Positions 53,422-62,034 of a stretch of DNA of 64,000 nt are shown here, piece by piece (within the stretch, counting starts at the first letter, position 1; every line of letters starts with the position of its first letter). The notes under the pieces were generated by a model. The model was not told the origin of the DNA. It ran no database searches and saw only the letters and a list, made by a program, of their open reading frames with translations. The DNA is taken from the NCBI RefSeq assembly GCF_001570765.1, contig NZ_BCSH01000033.1, positions 30,714 through 94,713 on the forward strand, in the 5' to 3' direction. The translations under genes were made by a program, and so were the position numbers. Source of the DNA: Nocardiopsis listeri NBRC 13360. Its GTDB lineage: Bacteria > Actinomycetota > Actinomycetes > Streptosporangiales > Streptosporangiaceae.

Positions 53422-54324
53422 TCAGCCCTTCACCGCCCCCGAGGTCAGCCCCGCCACGATCCTGCGTTGCAGGACGAGCGCGAAGATGATGAGCGGGACG
53501 GACACCAGCACCGAGGCGGCCATGATCTGACCGATCGGGTTCTCGTAGCCGACCCTCTCGAAGGTGCCCACGAAGACCGGGACGGTCTGCACGTTCAGGT
53601 CGCGCGGGGCGAACGAGAAGGCGAGCAGGAACTCGTTGGTGGCGTAGACGAACGTGAGGATCGAGGCCGCCCCCACGCCCGGCGCGGCCAGTGGCGCCAC
53701 CACCCTCAGGAACGCCTGGAACGGCGTGGCCCCATCGACCTTGGCCGACTCCTCGATCTCCTTGGGGATGCCCGCGAAGAACGTCGTCAGGATGAAGATG
53801 GCCAGCGGCAGGGTCAACGCCACGTACGGGATGATCATGCCCGCGTAGGAGTTGAGCAGGTTGATCCCGGTCCACTCGTTGAGTTGCAGGTACATCTGGT
53901 ACAGCGGGTTGACCAGGGCGACCGGCGGGAACAGGGTCGCCACCAGCGTGGCCGCCAGCAGCGCGAACTTGCCGGCCAGCGGCAGTCGGGCCAGCGCGTA
54001 CCCGGCGAGCGAGGCCACCGGGATGCAGATCAGCGTGGTCACCGCCGCCACGATCAGCGAGTTGCGCAGCGGGAACAGGAATCCCTGGTCCACGACCTCC
54101 TGGTAGTTGCCCAGGCTGAACGGTCCACTGAGGATGTTCGGGTCGGTCAACGCCACCGATCCCGTGCGCAGACTGGTCATCCCCATCCATAGGAACGGGA
54201 ACAGGCACCAGGTCAGCACCACCAACAGTCCCAGCAGCTTGAGTGCTCCGGAGACCGCCGGCGGGGTTCCTCGTTCGGAACGGTGGACCGCGCGGGTCGC
54301 CCCCTGGCTCTGTGCGACGCTCAT
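53422..54324 (-). CDS. Alpha-glucoside-type ABC permease (MalG/AglG type)
   Basis: A 300-aa membrane subunit with six hydrophobic segments and the EAA loop EIEESAKVDGATPFQAFLRVVAPLAAPG. Its ending VAGLTSGAVKG matches the other MalG-type protein in the window. The start codon overlaps the stop of the MalF-type gene by 4 nt. It is the last gene of the operon, and no ATPase gene follows, so it probably uses a shared MsiK-type ATPase. Confidence 0.93.
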   Translation of the reverse strand: MSVAQSQGATRAVHRSERGTPPAVSGALKLLGLLVVLTWCLFPFLWMGMTSLRTGSVALTDPNILSGPFSLGNYQEVVDQGFLFPLRNSLIVAAVTTLICIPVASLAGYALARLPLAGKFALLAATLVATLFPPVALVNPLYQMYLQLNEWTGINLLNSYAGMIIPYVALTLPLAIFILTTFFAGIPKEIEESAKVDGATPFQAFLRVVAPLAAPGVGAASILTFVYATNEFLLAFSFAPRDLNVQTVPVFVGTFERVGYENPIGQIMAASVLVSVPLIIFALVLQRRIVAGLTSGAVKG

Positions 54325-55247
54325 CGCTTCTCCTTCCGCCCCACGTCACCGACCATGTGGCGGCCCATCCGACCGATGAAGGCCAGGCCGACGAGCATGA
54401 CGATGACGAACGTGACCGTGGACAGCGCGTTGGCGTAGCCCGGTTGTGGTTCGGCGACCAGGAACCGCTGCGCGTACACCGACAGGGTCGCCAGCGAGTT
54501 CGAGTACCCGGAGAACACGTACGCGAAGTCGAACATGCGCAGTGCGTCCACGGTGCGGAACAGCAGCGCCACCACGATCGCCGGTCGCAGCAGTGGCAGC
54601 GTGATGGTCCAGAACCGCTGGAACACGTTGGCGCCGTCCATCTTGGCGGCCTCGTAGTAGTCCTTGGGGATGGTCTGCAACCCGGCCAGGAGCAGCAACG
54701 CCACGAACGGGGCGGTCTTCCACACGTCCGCGCTGATGATGCCGACCATCGACCAGGCCGGGTCACGGAGCCAGTTGATGTCGGTGCCCAGCACCGCGTT
54801 CACGAACCCGGGGTTGTGGTCGAACATGTACCGCCACACCTGGGCCGCGACCGCGGTCGGGATCACCCACGGCACCAGGATGACCGCGCGGGTCAGGCCA
54901 CGACCGAAGAACACCTGGTGCATGATGAGCGCGAACGCCATCCCGACGACGAACTCCAGGGACACCGAGGCCACCGTGAAGACCAGGGTGTTCTGCGCGG
55001 CGTTCCAGAAACCGGGATCGGTCAGGGCTCCGACGTAGTTCTCGACGCCCACGAGTTCTCGGTTGAACCCCCGGATGTCGTACAGGCTCATCCAGACGGC
55101 GTAGAACACCGGGAAGAGCGCGATCAGCGCCATGAAGGCGAGCGACGGGGCGAGGAAGATCCGCCCCATCGCCTGCTCCCCCAGTCCATGGGCGCGCCGG
55201 CGCACGGCCTTGACGACGTCGGGGGCGACATCCGTGGAATCGGACAT
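54321..55247 (-). CDS. Alpha-glucoside-type ABC permease (MalF/AglF type)
   Basis: A 308-aa membrane subunit with six hydrophobic segments and the EAA loop YYEAAKMDGANVFQRFWTITLPLLRP. The periplasmic loop SLYDIRGFNRELVGVENYVGAL is typical of MalF-type proteins. It starts 7 nt after the binding-protein stop and overlaps the next gene by 4 nt, so all three are co-translated. Confidence 0.93.
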   Translation of the reverse strand: MSDSTDVAPDVVKAVRRRAHGLGEQAMGRIFLAPSLAFMALIALFPVFYAVWMSLYDIRGFNRELVGVENYVGALTDPGFWNAAQNTLVFTVASVSLEFVVGMAFALIMHQVFFGRGLTRAVILVPWVIPTAVAAQVWRYMFDHNPGFVNAVLGTDINWLRDPAWSMVGIISADVWKTAPFVALLLLAGLQTIPKDYYEAAKMDGANVFQRFWTITLPLLRPAIVVALLFRTVDALRMFDFAYVFSGYSNSLATLSVYAQRFLVAEPQPGYANALSTVTFVIVMLVGLAFIGRMGRHMVGDVGRKEKR

Positions 55248-55254
55248 CGCTCCT

Positions 55255-56562
55255 CTACTCTCCCTCGAGTGCGTTGCCTGCGGCGGTGTCCACGGCCCGC
55301 AGCGCGGTCTCCGGGTCCTCTTGACCGAGGAAGGCCGGGTGCAGGTTGTCCTGGATCTCCAGGGACAACGAGTTGTAGCCGGGCACCGGCGGGCGGGCCT
55401 GCGCCTCGGCGAGGATGTCTCCGAGCATCTCGAAGTCGGGGTCCTCGGCCTCCTCGTAGGCGCTGACCATGGTCGGTGGGAGGCTGTTGTCGGCCAGGAT
55501 GGCCTGCGCCTCGGGGTCGGTGGCGGCCCAGAGCACGAACTCGCTCGCCAGTTCCTTGTTCTCGCTCAGGCTGCTGACGGCGTTGTTGAGTCCACCCAGG
55601 GCACTGGTGCCCGCCTCACCGGTGAAGGAGGGCAGCGGCGCCACCGCGAAGTCCCCGGCGACCGCGCTCTCCTCGTCCTCCTCGCCCTCCAGGAGCGGGA
55701 CGGCGTAGGGCCAGTTGCGCATGTAGACGGCCTCGCCGGACTGGAAGAGGGCGCGGGCGTCGTCCTCGACCATCGAGTCGAAGCCCTCCGCGAAGAACCC
55801 GTTCTCCTGACCCTCGATCATGAAGTCCAGCGCGGTCTGGGCCGCGTCGCCCTCCAGGAACGTGGAGTTCTCCTGGGACTCGTCGAAGAGTTCGCCCCCG
55901 GCGGACCAGAACATCTCCAGGTAGGTGACGACGAAGCCCTCGTACTGGTCGCCCTGACCGACGAAGGGCGCGATGCCCTCCTCCTCGGCGGCCGCCATGC
56001 CGGTCTCGTAGAGCTCGTCCCAGGTGGTGGGCGGCTCATCGATGAGGTCGGTGCGGTAGTAGAGGAAGGCCCCGTTGGAGGAGTACGGCAGGGCGTAGAG
56101 CTCCTGCTGCCATTGCGCGCTGTCGATGGCGCCGGGCAGGCTCACGTCCTCGATCTCGCCGCGCATGTCCTCCAGGCTCTCGATGTAGCCGAAGTCGGCG
56201 AACTCCCCGGTCCAGATGACGTCGAGGCCGAGCACGTCGAACTCGCCGGCCTGGGCCTGAAGGTCCTGGAACATGGCCTGGCGCTGCTCGTCTGCGGTGG
56301 GGGCGAGGAAGAAGATCTCGACCTGCCGGTCGGGGTTGTTCTCGTTCCACAGGCGGGCCACCTCCTCGTGGATGTGCCGGTCGGCGCCGGTGACCGCCCA
56401 CACGAACTGGGGGTCGTCGGCCAGACCGGCGCTCTCGCCCTCGGCGTCGGACTCCTGCCCGGGGGGTTCTCCACAGGCGGTGGCCAGGGTCAGGACCAGG
56501 GTCGCGAAGGCGGCACTACCCGCTCGCCATGTGAATCGCCGGTGCCATGGAAGTGCTGGCAT
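55255..56562 (-). CDS. Alpha-glucoside-type substrate-binding lipoprotein
   Basis: A 435-aa binding protein with a signal peptide and lipobox LTLATAC (Cys30). An acidic Gly/Glu linker leads to QFVWAVTGADRHIHEEVARLWNENNP, the first lobe. I start at the ATG at 56562, which has AAGGAGAG upstream; the frame is open to 56604. It is the first gene of the operon. The operon lies opposite a LacI regulator and a GH13 glucosidase, so the ligand is probably an alpha-linked glucose oligomer such as maltose, trehalose or isomaltose (inference). Confidence 0.93.
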   Translation of the reverse strand: MPALPWHRRFTWRAGSAAFATLVLTLATACGEPPGQESDAEGESAGLADDPQFVWAVTGADRHIHEEVARLWNENNPDRQVEIFFLAPTADEQRQAMFQDLQAQAGEFDVLGLDVIWTGEFADFGYIESLEDMRGEIEDVSLPGAIDSAQWQQELYALPYSSNGAFLYYRTDLIDEPPTTWDELYETGMAAAEEEGIAPFVGQGDQYEGFVVTYLEMFWSAGGELFDESQENSTFLEGDAAQTALDFMIEGQENGFFAEGFDSMVEDDARALFQSGEAVYMRNWPYAVPLLEGEEDEESAVAGDFAVAPLPSFTGEAGTSALGGLNNAVSSLSENKELASEFVLWAATDPEAQAILADNSLPPTMVSAYEEAEDPDFEMLGDILAEAQARPPVPGYNSLSLEIQDNLHPAFLGQEDPETALRAVDTAAGNALEGE

Positions 56563-56642
56563 GCCTCTCTCCTTTTCGCGCCTCCCCGGGAGATGTGGAG
56601 ACACGGCGTCGAGGTGCCGGGACGACGCCCGGTTCGGTTGTC

Positions 56643-56677
56643 TGAAAACGATGCCATCGAATATGTGACCTAGTCAA
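56643..56677 (-). promoter_or_regulatory. Importer promoter with LacI-type operator
   Basis: TGAAAACGATGCCAT (56643-56657) is a near copy of the operator before the lacI gene, with the central CG typical of LacI-family sites. A leftward -35 TTGACT (56672-56677) stands 18 nt upstream of CATCGT, the likely -10, which the operator overlaps. Confidence 0.72.
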
Positions 56678-56740
56678 CATACTTCCTCGATACGTATGCA
56701 TATTTGGTGGCGATGGAGGTGATGGTGTAGGTAAATCTGT

Positions 56741-56777
56741 TGAAAACGTTGCCATAGCGGACAATCGCTCTTACCGT
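56741..56777 (+). promoter_or_regulatory. LacI-regulator promoter with operator
   Basis: TGAAAACGTTGCCAT (56741-56755) covers the -35 TTGCCA (56749-56754). A 17-bp spacer leads to the -10 TACCGT (56772-56777), which is 6 nt before the ATG. It differs at one of 15 positions from the operator of the divergent importer, 98 nt away. Confidence 0.78.
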
Positions 56778-56783
56778 GGAGGC

Positions 56784-57794
56784 ATGAGCAAGCACCCCCC
56801 GAGCATGCGGGACGTCGCACGTCGCGCAGGGGTCTCACTGTCCACGGTCTCGCGTGTGATGCGCGGCGTCCCGGGGGTCGCCCCCGCCGTCCGCGAACGC
56901 GTACAGGAAGCGGCCGCCGAACTCTCCTACGTGGTCTCGCGCAACGCCTCGGGGCTGGTCACCGGACGCACCGGCCGGGTGGCGGTGCTCGTCCCGTTCC
57001 TGCAGCCGTGGTTCTTCGGGTCGGTCCTGGCCGGCATCAGCGACGGTCTACAGCGCGCCGGCCTGGACATGCTCGTGTACCAGGTGGGAGAGCTGCGCCG
57101 ACAGCCCGGTTGGACGAGTGCGCTGCCACTGAGGCGCAACAGCGACGCGGTCATCACGGTGGCCATGGACCTGTCGGCCGAGGAGTGCGGGCGTCTGGAC
57201 GAGGTCGGCGTTCCCCTCGTCCTCACCGGACAGTGTCTCCCCGGCCGGGCCGGGGTGTTCATCGACGACCGGCAGGGTGCCGCCAAGGCCACACGACACC
57301 TGCTCAACCTCGGCCACACCCGCGTGGCCTACATCGGTTCCGAGGGCGGTTCGTGGCGCGGCCGGAGCTCACGGAACCGGTTGGAGGGCTTCCAGAGCAC
57401 CATGGTCGACGCCGGACTCGCCGAGTGGAGCGTGCTGAGCACACCAGATCATCGGGGCGGCGAACTCGCCATGGGGGAACTACTCTCCGACCACCGGCCG
57501 CCCACCGCCGTCCTCACCGAGTTCGACGACATCGCCATGGGCGCGCACCGCACGCTGCGCCGGTCCGGCATCCCCGTGCCCGGAGCGATCTCGCTCATGG
57601 GCTTCGACAACCACGAGGCCGCCGCGGTCCTGGACCTGACCACGGTCGACCAGTCGCCCCGCGCGATCGGAGCGTCCGCCGCCGACCTCACCGTGAAAAT
57701 CCTCGCCGGTGAGGACCCACCGGATCGGCACGTGGAGATGCCCACCCGACTCATCCTCCGACAGTCCACCTCGGCTCCGCTACTGAGCGAGTGA
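56784..57794 (+). CDS. LacI-family regulator of the alpha-glucoside genes
   Basis: A 336-aa repressor. The helix-turn-helix MRDVARRAGVSLSTVSRVMRG (residues 8-28) is typical. The periplasmic-binding-protein-like effector domain follows (VAVLVPFLQPWFFGSVLAGI, then RVAYIGSEGGSWRGRSSRNRLEGF). It should bind a sugar and leave DNA on induction. The next gene, a GH13 glucosidase, begins 42 nt downstream and is probably co-transcribed; the importer is divergent. The ATG has GGAGGC directly upstream and a -10 at 6 nt, so it may be leaderless or not. Confidence 0.94.
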   Translation: MSKHPPSMRDVARRAGVSLSTVSRVMRGVPGVAPAVRERVQEAAAELSYVVSRNASGLVTGRTGRVAVLVPFLQPWFFGSVLAGISDGLQRAGLDMLVYQVGELRRQPGWTSALPLRRNSDAVITVAMDLSAEECGRLDEVGVPLVLTGQCLPGRAGVFIDDRQGAAKATRHLLNLGHTRVAYIGSEGGSWRGRSSRNRLEGFQSTMVDAGLAEWSVLSTPDHRGGELAMGELLSDHRPPTAVLTEFDDIAMGAHRTLRRSGIPVPGAISLMGFDNHEAAAVLDLTTVDQSPRAIGASAADLTVKILAGEDPPDRHVEMPTRLILRQSTSAPLLSE

Positions 57795-57835
57795 CCGTCC
57801 CGACCGTCCGACCGACCAGGCCAGAAGGAGAGAAC

Positions 57836-59449
57836 ATGCGACCGTGGTGGCGCGATGCCGTCCTCTACCAGGTCTACCCGCGCAGCCTCGCCGACTCCGA
57901 CGGGGACGGGGTGGGCGACCTGCGCGGGATCACCGACCGGCTGGACCACGTGGCGCAGCTGGGCGCAGACGGGATCTGGCTGTCGCCGTTCTACCGCTCG
58001 CCCTGGGCCGACGGCGGTTACGACGTGTCCGACTTCCGCGACGTCGACCCCCTGCTCGGCACGCTCGCCGACTTCGACGCCATGGTCCAGGCCGCGCACG
58101 CCCGCGACCTGCGAGTGATGATCGACATCGTGCCCAACCACACTTCCCAGGAGCACCCGTGGTTCCGGGCGGCGCTGGCCTCTCCCGACGCTCCGGAGCG
58201 GGACCTGTACTTGTTCCGGGACGGGCGAGGACCCGACGGCTCCGAGCCGCCCACGAACTGGCGCTCCACCTTCGGTGGGCCCGCCTGGACCCGGGTTCCG
58301 GACGGGCAGTGGTACCTGCACATGTTCGCCCCCGAGCAACCGGACCTGAACTGGGACGATGAACGGGTCCGCGAGGAGTTCCGGGACATCCTGCGATTCT
58401 GGAGCGATCGCGGCGTCGACGGTTTCCGCATCGACGTGGCCTACGCCCTGGTCAAGGACCTGGAACCGCTGCGCGACCTGATCCTGGTGGACGGTGGGCG
58501 GTTCGAGGACATCGCCGCCAACCCCGACCATCCGTTCCTGGACCGGCCCGAGGTACACGAGGTGTACCGGGACTGGAACGACGTGCTGTCCGCCTACGAC
58601 CCGCCGCGCGCGTCCGTCGCCGAGGTGTGGCTGCCCGGGGAGCGTCGGGTGCGCTACACCCGGCCCGACGAGCTCGACCAGGCGTTCAACTTCGAGTACC
58701 TCATGGCCCCCTGGGACGCGGACGCCTACCGGAGGGTGATCGCCTCCTCCATCGCCGACGCCACCAGGGTGGGCACCGTCCCCACCTGGGTGACCGGCAA
58801 CCACGACGTGGTGCGCAAACCCTCCCTGCTGGGGCTGCCCGCGGGCACCGATCCGCGCCGCTGGCTGCTGTCGGACGGCCACGACCCCGAACCCGACCAC
58901 GCCCTGGGCCGGGCCCGCGCCCGCGCGTTGGCGCTGCTCACCCTGGCCCTGCCGGGGTCGGCCTACGTCTACCAGGGCGAGGAGCTGGGATTGCCGGAGG
59001 TCGCGGATCTACCGGCCTACGCCTTGGAGGACCCTCGGTGGCGGGGCAGTGGGCACACCGACAAGGGCCGGGACGGCTGTCGGGTCCCGCTGCCGTGGAC
59101 CCGGGAGGGCACCTCGTTCGGGTTCGGTCAGGGAGGTTCCTGGCTCCCCCAGCCCGACTGGTGGGGCGAGTACTCGGCCCAGGCCCAGGAGGAGGACCTG
59201 GACTCGACGCTGTGGCTGTACCGGAACGCGCTGCGGTTGCGCCGGACCTTCTCCGGTGACGAGGTCCTGGTGTGGGACGACGCCCTGAACCTGGGCCCGG
59301 TGGTGGCGTTTCGCCGAGGCAAGGTGCTGGTGCTGGTCAACACCGGTCCCGAACCGGTGCGGTTGCCCGCCGGCGAAGTACTGCTGTCCAGCACCGACGT
59401 CTCGACCGAACTCCCCACCGACGCCGCCGTGTGGATGGGCACCGTCTAG
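57836..59449 (+). CDS. GH13 alpha-glucosidase (oligo-1,6-glucosidase type)
   Basis: A 537-aa cytoplasmic enzyme. GH13 motifs are intact: nucleophile Asp in DGFRIDVAY, acid/base Glu in SVAEVWLPG, transition-state Asp in VTGNHDVVRKP, and the first conserved region DIVPNHTS. The N-terminus RPWWRDAVLYQVYPRSLADSDGDGVGDL is typical of alpha-glucosidases that cut terminal glucose from maltose- or isomaltose-type sugars. The start follows AAGGAGAGAAC. There is no signal peptide, so it acts on sugar brought in by the divergent importer. Confidence 0.95.
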   Translation: MRPWWRDAVLYQVYPRSLADSDGDGVGDLRGITDRLDHVAQLGADGIWLSPFYRSPWADGGYDVSDFRDVDPLLGTLADFDAMVQAAHARDLRVMIDIVPNHTSQEHPWFRAALASPDAPERDLYLFRDGRGPDGSEPPTNWRSTFGGPAWTRVPDGQWYLHMFAPEQPDLNWDDERVREEFRDILRFWSDRGVDGFRIDVAYALVKDLEPLRDLILVDGGRFEDIAANPDHPFLDRPEVHEVYRDWNDVLSAYDPPRASVAEVWLPGERRVRYTRPDELDQAFNFEYLMAPWDADAYRRVIASSIADATRVGTVPTWVTGNHDVVRKPSLLGLPAGTDPRRWLLSDGHDPEPDHALGRARARALALLTLALPGSAYVYQGEELGLPEVADLPAYALEDPRWRGSGHTDKGRDGCRVPLPWTREGTSFGFGQGGSWLPQPDWWGEYSAQAQEEDLDSTLWLYRNALRLRRTFSGDEVLVWDDALNLGPVVAFRRGKVLVLVNTGPEPVRLPAGEVLLSSTDVSTELPTDAAVWMGTV

Positions 59450-59451
59450 GG

Positions 59452-59766
59452 GTCGACAGCGGCGGCGCAGCGGCGGGCCTGGGCCCGGAATGCCTCGGCC
59501 AGGCCCTCACCGAACGCCGCAACCGGCTGCGCAACCTCCCGATGATCCACTATGGGCTGGGCACCATGTACTTCAATGTTCACCGGCTCATGACCGGTGG
59601 GCGAGCGCCCCTCACCCTCGTCGGCCACGCCGGCGGCACCGGGACCTGGCTGTTCCACTGCCCAGAGCTGGATGTGCACCTGGCCGGGACCATCGACCAG
59701 ACCAAGGGGGCCGCGATCCCTTTCCGGTACCTGGCCGGCTTCCTGAACGCCTGGCGGTCCATCTGA
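59452..59766 (+). pseudogene. Truncated serine hydrolase (beta-lactamase family), C-terminal remnant
   Basis: The 105-codon stretch directly after the glucosidase stop has no start codon of its own in a sensible place. It reads as the C-terminal end of a class C beta-lactamase-like serine hydrolase (MIHYGLGTMYFNVHRLM, LVGHAGGTGTWLFHCPELDVHLAGTIDQ). The HAG box of the active site is present, but the Ser-x-x-Lys and Tyr-x-Asn parts are missing, so it is a decayed gene. It ends where the tRNA-Ala repeat block begins, which suggests a recombination joint. Confidence 0.8.
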
Positions 59767-59787
59767 GCGCGGAGGTCTGGGGGCTGC

Positions 59788-59850
59788 CCCAGAAGAAACG
59801 ACGAGGACGACCCGGCGAGGCGGCCGAAGGCCACCGAGCAGGATCGTCCT
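59788..59850 (-). terminator. Terminator of tRNA-Ala gene 3
   Basis: Stem AGGACGA / TCGTCCT (59804-59810, 59844-59850) with the same inner hairpin as tRNA copy 2 and the same TCGTTTCTTCTGGGG tail. Nearly identical to the copy 2 terminator. Confidence 0.85.
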
Positions 59851-59858
59851 GAGTCTTG

Positions 59859-59931
59859 TGGAGCTATGGGGATTCGAACCCCAGACCTCCTCCATGCCAT
59901 GGAGGCGCGCTACCAACTGCGCCATAGCCCC
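59859..59931 (-). tRNA. tRNA-Ala (GGC), copy 3
   Basis: Identical 73-nt sequence to copies 1 and 2. Its terminator and about 95 nt of downstream DNA match copy 2, so the block of about 165 nt (59765-59931 against 48501-48668) was duplicated as a unit. Confidence 0.97.
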
Positions 59932-60007
59932 TCGTGGGAGTCGTCGGGGCTGCGCCCTTTCGACTCCCTGAACTTTAGCGGATGATCGGCCGTTCGTCGA
60001 AACGGAA

Positions 60008-60637
60008 TCAGGCGTCGTCGCTGAGGACGACGGGCTCGGGGAGGCTGGCGGCGTTGTGTTCCATGAGTCGCCAGGTCTCACCACGGGCCTGGAGGACGGA
60101 CCAGTTGCAGTTGCCGAGGGGACCGAGGAGCTCACGGCGTTCGTCGGGGATGTCGAGCATGCGCGAGATCCCCACACGCAGGGCCGCTCCGTGACTGACC
60201 ATGACGAGCAGGCCGCCGGCGGGGGTCTTGGCGAGTCCCCGTTCGATGGCGGCGAGCATGCGGTCGCCGACGTCGGCGATGGCCTCCCCGTCGGGGATGT
60301 CCATGGTCGGGTGTTGGGCGGGGTAGCGCTCGGCGAGTTCGGTGGCCGTGTGCCCTTCCCAGGATCCGCCGTAGCGTTCGCGCAGGCCCTTGTCGAACTC
60401 CACCGGGAGCCCGCAGGCGCGTTCGAGGTATCCGGCGGTGTCGGCGGCGCGCTTGAGGTCGGACGCGACGATGAGGGCGGGGTTCAAGGTCGCGAGCAGC
60501 CGACCGGCCCGTTCGGCCTGAGCGTGGCCGACCGGGTCGAGGCCGATGTCGGTCTGCCCCTGGAAGCGTTTCTCGACGTTCCAGGAGGTGCGTCCGTGCC
60601 GCCAGAACAGCACACGAGGGGTGGTGGTGTCACTCAC
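60008..60637 (-). CDS. Histidine phosphatase (GpgP-like)
   Basis: A 209-aa phosphoglycerate-mutase-type phosphatase with the phospho-His motif RHGRTSWN, the second active-site block GLRERYGGSWEGHT and the His in VSHGAAL. In mycobacteria the gene after nadD-rsfS is the glucosyl-3-phosphoglycerate phosphatase gpgP, and the same order occurs here. That supports a similar identity, although the substrate cannot be read directly. The GTG start at 60637 is chosen; longer forms lack support. Confidence 0.85.
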   Translation of the reverse strand: MSDTTTPRVLFWRHGRTSWNVEKRFQGQTDIGLDPVGHAQAERAGRLLATLNPALIVASDLKRAADTAGYLERACGLPVEFDKGLRERYGGSWEGHTATELAERYPAQHPTMDIPDGEAIADVGDRMLAAIERGLAKTPAGGLLVMVSHGAALRVGISRMLDIPDERRELLGPLGNCNWSVLQARGETWRLMEHNAASLPEPVVLSDDA

Positions 60638-60684
60638 GTGGTGTGTCTCTCTTGTCCGGCGGCCGCTGCGGCCGCGTGGGCTTG

Positions 60685-61080
60685 CTACTCGTTCAGCGGG
60701 GTGCGCTCGGCCCCTCGGGAGCCTTCGGGGAGCTCGATCTCGGGGCAGTCCTTCCAGAGGCGCTCGAGCCCGTAGAAGCCGCGTTCCTCCTCGTGCTGAA
60801 CGTGCACGATGATCTCGGCGTAGTCCAGCAGGACCCAGCGGCCGTCCCGTTCGCCCTCGCGACGGACGGGCTTGGCGCCGGACTTGATGCGCAGCTGGTC
60901 CTCGACCTCGTCGACGATGGCTCGGACCTGACGGTCGTTGGGCGCCGAGCACAGCACGAAGGCGTCGGTGATCATGAGCTGTTCGCTGACGTCGTAGGCG
61001 ATGATCTCCTGGCCGAGCTTGTCGGAGGCGGCCTCTGCGGCGACCTGGACCAGTTCCACTGCCCTGTCGGTGGCTGTCAC
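60685..61080 (-). CDS. rsfS: Ribosome silencing factor RsfS
   Basis: A 131-aa protein that binds ribosomal protein uL14 and blocks joining of the ribosomal subunits when nutrients are short. The family blocks QEIIAYDVSEQLMITDAFVLCSAPNDRQV and LLDYAEIIVHVQHEEERGFYGLERLW are complete. It starts with GTG 59 nt after the nadD stop and is followed by the phosphatase gene. Confidence 0.95.
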   Translation of the reverse strand: MTATDRAVELVQVAAEAASDKLGQEIIAYDVSEQLMITDAFVLCSAPNDRQVRAIVDEVEDQLRIKSGAKPVRREGERDGRWVLLDYAEIIVHVQHEEERGFYGLERLWKDCPEIELPEGSRGAERTPLNE

Positions 61081-61139
61081 GTTGTGGTTGCTGCCTTCAC
61101 TTGATCGGGTGCGACCGGTGACGGTTGTGGTCCGTCACC

Positions 61140-61799
61140 TCATGGCTCCAGGTAGAGCCCGGTCTTGTGGATGTAGCGGACGATGCCGTCGGGTACCAGG
61201 TACCAGATGGGTTCGCCCTTGCGGACGCGTTCGCGGCACTCGGTCGAGGAGATGGCGAGCGCGGGGACCTCCACCAGGGAGACCTTGCCTTCGGGGAGGC
61301 CGGTGTCGCTGAGGTGGTGTCCGGGCCGGTTACAGCCTACGAAATGCGCGAGGTCGAAGAGTTCGTCGACGTTGTGCCAACTGAGGATCGCGCCGAGGGC
61401 GTCGGCTCCGGTGATGAAGTACAACTCCACGTCGGGCCCGTAGGAGGCGCGCATCTGGCGGAGGGTGTCGATGGTGTAGGTCGGTCCGGAGCGATCGATC
61501 TCGGCGCGATCGACCCGGAATTGGGGGTTCTCGGCCGTGGCGATGACCGTCATCAGGTAGCGGTCCTCGGAGGGGGTGACCTTGGCGGGGTCCTTCTGCC
61601 AGGGCTGCCCGGTGGGAACGAAGACGACCTCGTCGAGCCCGAAGAGGTGGGCGACCTCACTGGCCGCCACGAGGTGACCGTGGTGGATGGGGTCGAAGGT
61701 TCCACCCATGATGCCGACCTTGGTCGGGGGCGTTCCGACCCGTCTCTGTCTCAGCGCGGTCTCGTCCTGGGGGGAGGCGCCGGTGGCCTGGTCCGTCAC
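61140..61799 (-). CDS. nadD: Nicotinate-nucleotide adenylyltransferase NadD
   Basis: A 219-aa enzyme that adenylates nicotinate mononucleotide on the way to NAD. The nucleotidyl-transferase motif [12 protein letters not shown] and the C-terminal [10 protein letters not shown] motif are intact. The GTG start has GGAG 6 nt upstream. It heads the nadD-rsfS-phosphatase operon, a conserved actinobacterial order. Confidence 0.95.
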   Translation of the reverse strand: MTDQATGASPQDETALRQRRVGTPPTKVGIMGGTFDPIHHGHLVAASEVAHLFGLDEVVFVPTGQPWQKDPAKVTPSEDRYLMTVIATAENPQFRVDRAEIDRSGPTYTIDTLRQMRASYGPDVELYFITGADALGAILSWHNVDELFDLAHFVGCNRPGHHLSDTGLPEGKVSLVEVPALAISSTECRERVRKGEPIWYLVPDGIVRYIHKTGLYLEP

Positions 61800-62034
61800 T
61801 GTGCGCTCCGTTTCGCCGTGTCACTGTCTTGGTGGCCCGTTTCAGCCACCTGAGGGTAGCCGACCCCGGGAACCCGTGGTCGGCCGCCTGTCGTGTCGCC
61901 ATCGCCCTGAACTGCTCGAACAAGGCCCGTACCCGCTTCCTTCCCCGCAGGTCGTGAGGGATGTGCACGAACGCGTCATATCTCGTTTGCCGTAAACCGT
62001 GGCCAAGCCGCATCGTGACGCATAGCATGCCGAT

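Noticed and set aside
57449..58900. 483-codon minus-strand frame over the LacI and glucosidase genes
   Set aside because: Spans two well-supported genes on the other strand; shadow.
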